DNA of 35,968 bases from positions 1 through 35,968 of the forward strand of contig JBQTIR010000033.1 of the NCBI GenBank assembly GCA_052387905.1, given 5' to 3'. The translations under genes were made by a program, and so were the position numbers. This DNA comes from JBQTII01 sp052387905 (GTDB lineage: Bacteria; Actinomycetota; Actinomycetes; Sporichthyales; Sporichthyaceae). Numbering within the stretch: the stretch's first letter is position 1; each line of letters starts with the position of its first letter. This document shows, in pieces, positions 32,281 through 35,968 of this stretch. Below the pieces are notes generated by a model. It did not search any database, was not told where the DNA came from, and saw only the letters and a program-made list of their open reading frames with translations.

Positions 32281-32498
32281 AGAGAACTCCCGGGATCTGG
32301 GGGGTGAGGCTTGGGTCGGCAGCGTCTGCCAAAGCGCCACCCGAGATGCATGGCGTAACTCCGGGGCTCCGACATCGTTGTCATGAGCAGACGCTTATAC
32401 CGCTCACGTTAGATGAGGAACTGCTGAGAAATCAGTGGCTGAACCGCCACATTTCGCCGCGATACCGACAAGAACTAGTCGGATTAGAAGTGTCCGAT
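32281..32498. other. Divergent intergenic region between hydrolase and GlxA-type regulator
   Basis: 218 bp without a gene. It should carry promoters for both directions. The regulator side is relatively AT-rich (GCTTATACC, GTTAGATGAGG), and ATATGTTAAC lies at the regulator start. I could not assign a -35/-10 pair or a clear palindromic operator with confidence. Long frames crossing it have no family character. Confidence 0.4.
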
Positions 32499-33518
32499 AT
32501 GTTAACCGACATGGATGTGGGCGTCTTCGTCGTCGACGATGTAGCGGATTTCGGCCTCGCTGCGGTCCTGGAGGTGTTGAGCACCGCCCAGTCGTTGCGC
32601 GAGGAGATCGACACTCCCCCGCAACCTTGGCGGATCAGCACCCTCGGCCTCGGGGGTCACGTACGTACCGGCGCCGGACACACCGTCCCCACCACCCCGC
32701 TGGACAGCGTGGCGGGCCTGCCGGACCTGCTCATCGTGCCCGCGGTCAATGTCAAACAGTCGGGCGCCTTGATCGAGCTGGTGTCCTGCCCGCAGAACCG
32801 GCCCGTGCTGGAGCTCATTGCCCGCGCCCACGCGGAGCGGGTGGAACTGGCCGCCGCCTGCACCGGCACGTTCTTCCTCGGCGAAGCGGGCGTCCTCGAT
32901 GGTTCGGCGGCCACGACCAGTTGGTGGCTCGCGCCGGTGTTTCGGCATCGCTACCCGCTTGTGACCCTGGAGGAAGGCCATACCCTGCGCCGGGCGCCCG
33001 GCATCACCACCGCAGGTGCCGCCTTCTCCCATGTCGACCTCGCACTGTCCCTGATCCAGGCACAGAGCCCAGCTCTCGCCGACCTCGTCGCCCGCTATCT
33101 ACTGATCGGCGGCACCTCCCCACAGGCAGCGTTCGCGGTGCCCTCCGCGATGGCTCAGCACGATCCGCTCACCGCCTCGTTCGAGCGGTGGGTCCGCCAA
33201 CATCTCGACCAGCCCATCAAGATCTCCGCAGCGGCCGGCGACCTCGGAGTCTCGGAACGAAGTTTGCAGCGAGCCACTGCCGCCGCTCTCGGCATGTCGC
33301 CCATGGACTTCATCAACGAGGTCCGTCTGGACCGCGCCACCTACTTGATCCGCAGCACCAACGCGACCGCAGAGTCCGTGGCCGCCCAGGTCGGATTCCT
33401 CAACGTCGGGACGCTGCGGGACCTGATCCGGCGGCGTCGGGGCATGACGATCCGCGAGCTGCGTCGCGGTCGAGTTAGCCCTGCGCTCGCCACCGGTGGC
33501 CCTGACAGGGCCCTCTGA
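32499..33518 (+). CDS. GlxA/AraC-family transcriptional regulator (DJ-1/PfpI-like N-terminus)
   Basis: Transcription factor of about 339 residues. The N-terminal DJ-1/PfpI-like domain (about 5-170) has FVVDDVADFGLAAVLEVL, LPDLLIVPAVNVK and AAACTGTFFLGEAGVLDG, with the cysteine at the nucleophile position of the family. The C-terminal AraC pair of HTHs (about 225-325) has ISAAAGDLGVSERSLQRATA then FINEVRLDRATYLI and VAAQVGFLNVGTLRDLIRRR. Start is uncertain: ATG at 32499 or 32511, both with weak ribosome-binding sites. GlxA-type regulators sense small metabolites, usually through the N-terminal domain. It is divergent from the hydrolase-cupin pair, the usual layout for a local regulator and its targets. 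Confidence 0.88.
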   Translation: MLTDMDVGVFVVDDVADFGLAAVLEVLSTAQSLREEIDTPPQPWRISTLGLGGHVRTGAGHTVPTTPLDSVAGLPDLLIVPAVNVKQSGALIELVSCPQNRPVLELIARAHAERVELAAACTGTFFLGEAGVLDGSAATTSWWLAPVFRHRYPLVTLEEGHTLRRAPGITTAGAAFSHVDLALSLIQAQSPALADLVARYLLIGGTSPQAAFAVPSAMAQHDPLTASFERWVRQHLDQPIKISAAAGDLGVSERSLQRATAAALGMSPMDFINEVRLDRATYLIRSTNATAESVAAQVGFLNVGTLRDLIRRRRGMTIRELRRGRVSPALATGGPDRAL

Positions 33519-33844
33519 GCCCGGCGCCCGTGAGGTGACGGACTAGAGGGCAATCCCGGCCCGTGCCGGCTGATCCTGCAGGGCGATCAGTGGTGCGGGT
33601 CAGAGCTTGCTGCCGCGGCGCTTCCGGTCCTCGGCCCCTAGCGGGGCCTGCGGTCCGGGTCGCCTTGCCATCGGGATTGTGGTGCAGGTAGGTGGGTGGT
33701 TCACGTGATGGCTGGGCTCGGCGTGACAGGGTCAGGTCGTCTCGGGTTTCGCTGCGGTGGAAACGATTCAAGAATCTGATGTTACGTCAGATTACTGTGA
33801 TCGGACCGTGACCTGCAGGAGCCTCACGGGGCCGTTCTGTCGGC
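33519..33844. other. Gene-free region after the GlxA-type regulator
   Basis: 326 bp without a supported gene. It holds a short GGCCCC-TAGC-GGGGCC hairpin (33633-33648), possibly the regulator's terminator, and arms AATCTGA/TCAGATT (33773-33793) separated by seven bases, possibly an operator. No conserved reading frame was seen. The second 13E12/HNH promoter duplication follows. Confidence 0.5.
33633..33648 (+). terminator. Possible short hairpin terminator after GlxA-type gene
   Basis: GGCCCC, loop TAGC, GGGGCC: a six-bp GC stem 115 bases beyond the regulator stop. Weak; included because no better terminator is visible, apart from a GGCCCT-GAC-AGGGCC stem inside the last codons of the gene (33497-33511). 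Confidence 0.35.
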
Positions 33845-33893
33845 GGAACTGTCGGTGCGCCCCTCTAGCGTGAACGATATGCAGGCAACGCAG
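33845..33893 (+). repeat. Copy A of a duplicated promoter/start region
   Basis: 49-bp sequence starting GGAACTGTCGGTG and ending ATGCAGGCAACGCAG, repeated 94 bp later (33939-33987) with only a few differences. Here it drives an ATG at 33879 that reads a 27-residue product, MQATQLRVTDG and onwards, ending at a TAG inside copy B (33960-33962). It contains TAGCGT seven bases before the ATG, a possible leaderless -10. Confidence 0.8.
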
Positions 33894-33908
33894 CTCCGCG
33901 TGACCGAC

Positions 33909-33956
33909 GGGGCCACCGACGGACCCCTGTCGAAAAGGGGAACTGTCGGTGGCCCC
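33909..33956 (+). repeat. Two-tier inverted repeat before the broken HNH gene
   Basis: GGGGCCACCGAC (33909-33920) pairs perfectly with GTCGGTGGCCCC (33945-33956). Nested inside, CCCCT (33924-33928) pairs with AGGGG (33936-33940) around GTCGAAA. The outer right arm is part of copy B of the duplicated start region. It might terminate the short upstream reading frame or hide the promoter. Confidence 0.75.
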
Positions 33957-33987
33957 CTCTAGCGTGAGCGCTATGCAGGCAACGCAG
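33939..33987 (+). repeat. Copy B of the duplicated promoter/start region
   Basis: Second copy, 94 bp from copy A, differing at about four positions. It contains TAGCGT followed by GAGCGCT and the ATG at 33973 of the 13E12/HNH gene. That puts a -10 seven bases before the start codon, matching a leaderless transcript. The GGAACT at its left end resembles an ECF-type -35, but the spacing does not convince. Confidence 0.75.
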
Positions 33988-35968
33988 ACCTATCCGGGCA
34001 TCTCGGCGGGTTTCCCGCTCGGGGGGTTCGTGCCTGCCGAGCTCGCGGGGGTGGCGCTGGCGGACCTGACCGGGTTCGACATCGTCACCGTCCTCAAGGC
34101 CGAGTACCGGGCGCAGGCCCGCCAACGCGCCCTGGTCCTCGCGGCGGTGTGGGAGGCCGCGCTGCGTGAGGCCGGGTCCGCCGACCACGTCGGGAGGATG
34201 GCGCGTCCGGATGAGTGGTCCGCGGACGAGGTCCGCGCCGCCCTGGGCCTGACCCGCACCGCCGCGGAGAGCTTGCTCGCCCTGGCGGAGTCGATCTGCG
34301 TCCGCCTGCCCGAACTGCACGCCGCGATGGCCGCCGGGGAGCTCGATGAGCCCCGCGCCCGGCTGCTCGCGGAGTGGACCGCTGACCTGTCGCAGGAGCA
34401 CGCGCACGGGATCTGCGCCAAGCTCCTCCCGCTGTGCGCTCTGACGGCCAATCCGATGTTGACGACGGGGCAGTTGCGCGAGCAGATCAAACGCCTCGCG
34501 ATCGCCCTGGATCCGGACTGGGCCCAACGCCGGTATGAGAACGCCCTGCGGGAGCGGCGGGTGGCCGGGACCCGCAACGGGGATGGGACCGCGGACCTGG
34601 CCGGGTATTAACTCCCCGTGGAACGGGTCGCTGCAGCGTGCCGGCGCATCGACATGTTGGCCAAAGCCGCGAAAGCTGGCGGGGATCCGCGGCGGATCGA
34701 TCACCTGCGCGCGGACCTGTTCTGCGGGATGACCGACGGCACCTACGAAGGACTGACCGACCGGGCGATCCTGGCCCACCTGAGCGCGGCCCGCCCCGAA
34801 CCCGACCCCGACGACAACAGCGACGACGCCCAGGTCGCGCAGTGGATCGCGGAATCCACCGCCCGGATCACCGCCCACCGGGCCGCCGCGCGTACCGCCC
34901 ATGCCGGCACCGAGGAACCGACCTCCACCGCGACTCCGGATGCAGGTAGTCCGGCAGACCCGGCCCGTAGCTCCGCGGACCCGGCAGACCGCTCGTCTGA
35001 CGACTCAGGCAGCGCGGCAGGCAGTGCGGCGGACCACGGGCGTCAATCGGACCTGGCACCAGCCACCGCGGGCATTCCCGCTCCCCGGTCCGCTCCCACG
35101 CCCACGCCCACGCTCTCCCACCTACCCGCGCCGGCGCCGTCGCGGGCCGGGGTCGAACTACGGGTGCGCCTGTCCACCCTGCTCGGCCTGGACCGCCTCC
35201 CCGGTGAGCTCGCGGGATGGGGCCCGGTCCACGCCGAACACGCCCGCACCCTCATCGCTGGGCTCGGGGTCGGGCAGTGGCGCTGGGCCCTCACCGACGA
35301 GGGCGGGCATTTGCTCCGGGCCGGGCTCACCCCCGCCCGCCCCGGCGGGATCCGCCTGCGCTCGGCCCACTCCAAGGCGATCGTGGACCTGGTCATCCCC
35401 GAAGCCTTGCTGAGCGACCTCACGACCGGGGACCTGGCCGCGACGTTCAGCGCCGACCCTTCCTTGGCCCTGGGCTGGCGGCCCGTGATCCGCGACATCG
35501 CCCGCCGGGCCGCCGCACCCGAGGGCACCGGACCACCCCCGGACCCCGGGCGCCGCCACGCCGGTGCCGAACTGAGCCGGCAGATCACCCTCGATCACCC
35601 GACCTGCATCGGCGTCGGCTGTCGCGCGCCCGCGTCCACCTGCGACCTCGACCACCTCATCGACTACGCCAAAGGCGGCCCCACCACCCGCGAGAACACC
35701 GACCCCGCCTGCCGACACGACCACCGCGTCAAACACGAAGGCGGCTGGAGGCTGACCCAGATCCAGCACGGGCACCGCTGGACCACCCGCCTCGGCCACA
35801 CCTACACCGTCCCGACCCCGCCCGTCCTCCCCGGCGCAGCCCTGCCCGCCTCCGAGCGAGACAACCTCGGACGCCCCTGGCAGAACTCTGCCCTCTGGCA
35901 CCCCGACCCCCCGGCCCCGCCGCCGACCCCGGAGCCCGAGCCCGCGAGGTCAGACCCCGCCGAGGAAC
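33973..35968 (+). pseudogene. 13E12/DUF222 HNH endonuclease interrupted by an in-frame TAA
   Basis: A second 13E12-type gene, running off the window. The DUF222 part (starting MQATQTYPGISAGF, with LALAESICVRLPELHAAMAA) reads to a TAA at 34609-34611. The same frame then continues without further stops to 35968. The joined text is AGY-stop-LPVERVAAACRRID, where the family commonly has a residue rather than a stop, so a CAA-to-TAA change is likely. Downstream are a long Pro/Ala/Asp-rich insert (about 34800-35130) and an HNH nuclease: CIGVGCRAPASTCDLDHLID, then GGPTTRENTDPACRHDHRVK. All HNH residues are intact. A GTG at 34618 could restart translation of the nuclease half. It may be a pseudogene, a two-part gene or a sequencing error. 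Confidence 0.82.

Noticed and set aside
33475..33771. 98-residue minus-strand frame after the GlxA-type regulator
   Set aside because: Overlaps the regulator's end, has no ribosome-binding site or family pattern.

Overview
The window is a high-GC chromosomal segment from an actinomycete (Actinomycetota). Markers are a WhiB7-type Fe-S regulator with an AT-hook, a mycoredoxin, the AdnA/AdnB repair nuclease pair, UvrD2, two DUF222/13E12-type HNH genes, a MoeZ-type ThiF-rhodanese protein, GTGA/ATGA gene overlaps and TANNNT -10 boxes close to start codons. The gene order from about 1 to 23.8 kb resembles the Mycobacterium tuberculosis Rv3194c-Rv3206c neighbourhood (ylbL-like, zincin, ABC1 kinase, whiB7, uvrD2, mycoredoxin, nudC, adnB, adnA, moeZ), remembered rather than searched. 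The lineage is clearly not mycobacterial in its inserts; a frankialean genus such as Sporichthya is a low-confidence guess.

Region 1 (1-8.4 kb) holds a truncated YlbL-type PDZ/Lon protease, moaE, an NAD-epimerase-like gene ending in a 39-bp tandem repeat, a DUF2342-type zincin overlapping a Nudix gene, a YgjP-type metallopeptidase, a tiny zinc-ribbon protein, an orphan TOMM/ThiF-like protein overlapping an ABC1 kinase, and a small arginine-rich protein. Between the zinc-ribbon and ThiF-like genes lie two DnaA-box-like sequences in the loop of an inverted repeat that competes with a second one. Region 2 (8.4-21.4 kb) is a DNA-repair and stress block: whiB7 with a complete attenuator leader (WhiB7-type promoter, 78-codon upstream ORF, intrinsic terminator), uvrD2, divergent mycoredoxin, an HNH gene with a perfect LexA box on its start codon, and an adnA-adnB-antitoxin-mazF-nudC chain of overlapping genes. 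Region 3 (21.4-23.8 kb) has a secreted trypsin-like protease and moeZ.

Region 4 (23.8-30.6 kb) is the most novel part. Two plus-strand operons begin with the same promoter architecture: CCGTAC-NN-GTACGG arms abutting a CAGACA -35 and a TA(C/G)GTT -10. The first encodes a lipoprotein vanadium-haloperoxidase-like PAP2 enzyme and a small secreted protein of unknown function. The second encodes a Tat-type lipoprotein NMT1/THI5-like binding protein with no ABC permease or ATPase, a membrane histidine kinase, a single-domain receiver, and a receiver-class III cyclase-LuxR fusion. I infer a binding-protein-triggered signalling system that shares a regulator with the secreted oxidase operon; this is a hypothesis. 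Region 5 (30.6-33.5 kb) is a secreted alpha/beta hydrolase and lipoprotein cupin pair, divergent from a GlxA-type AraC regulator. Region 6 (33.5 kb to the end) is a second 13E12/HNH gene interrupted by one in-frame TAA, with a duplicated promoter and start region.

No tRNA, rRNA, CRISPR array or complete insertion sequence was seen.
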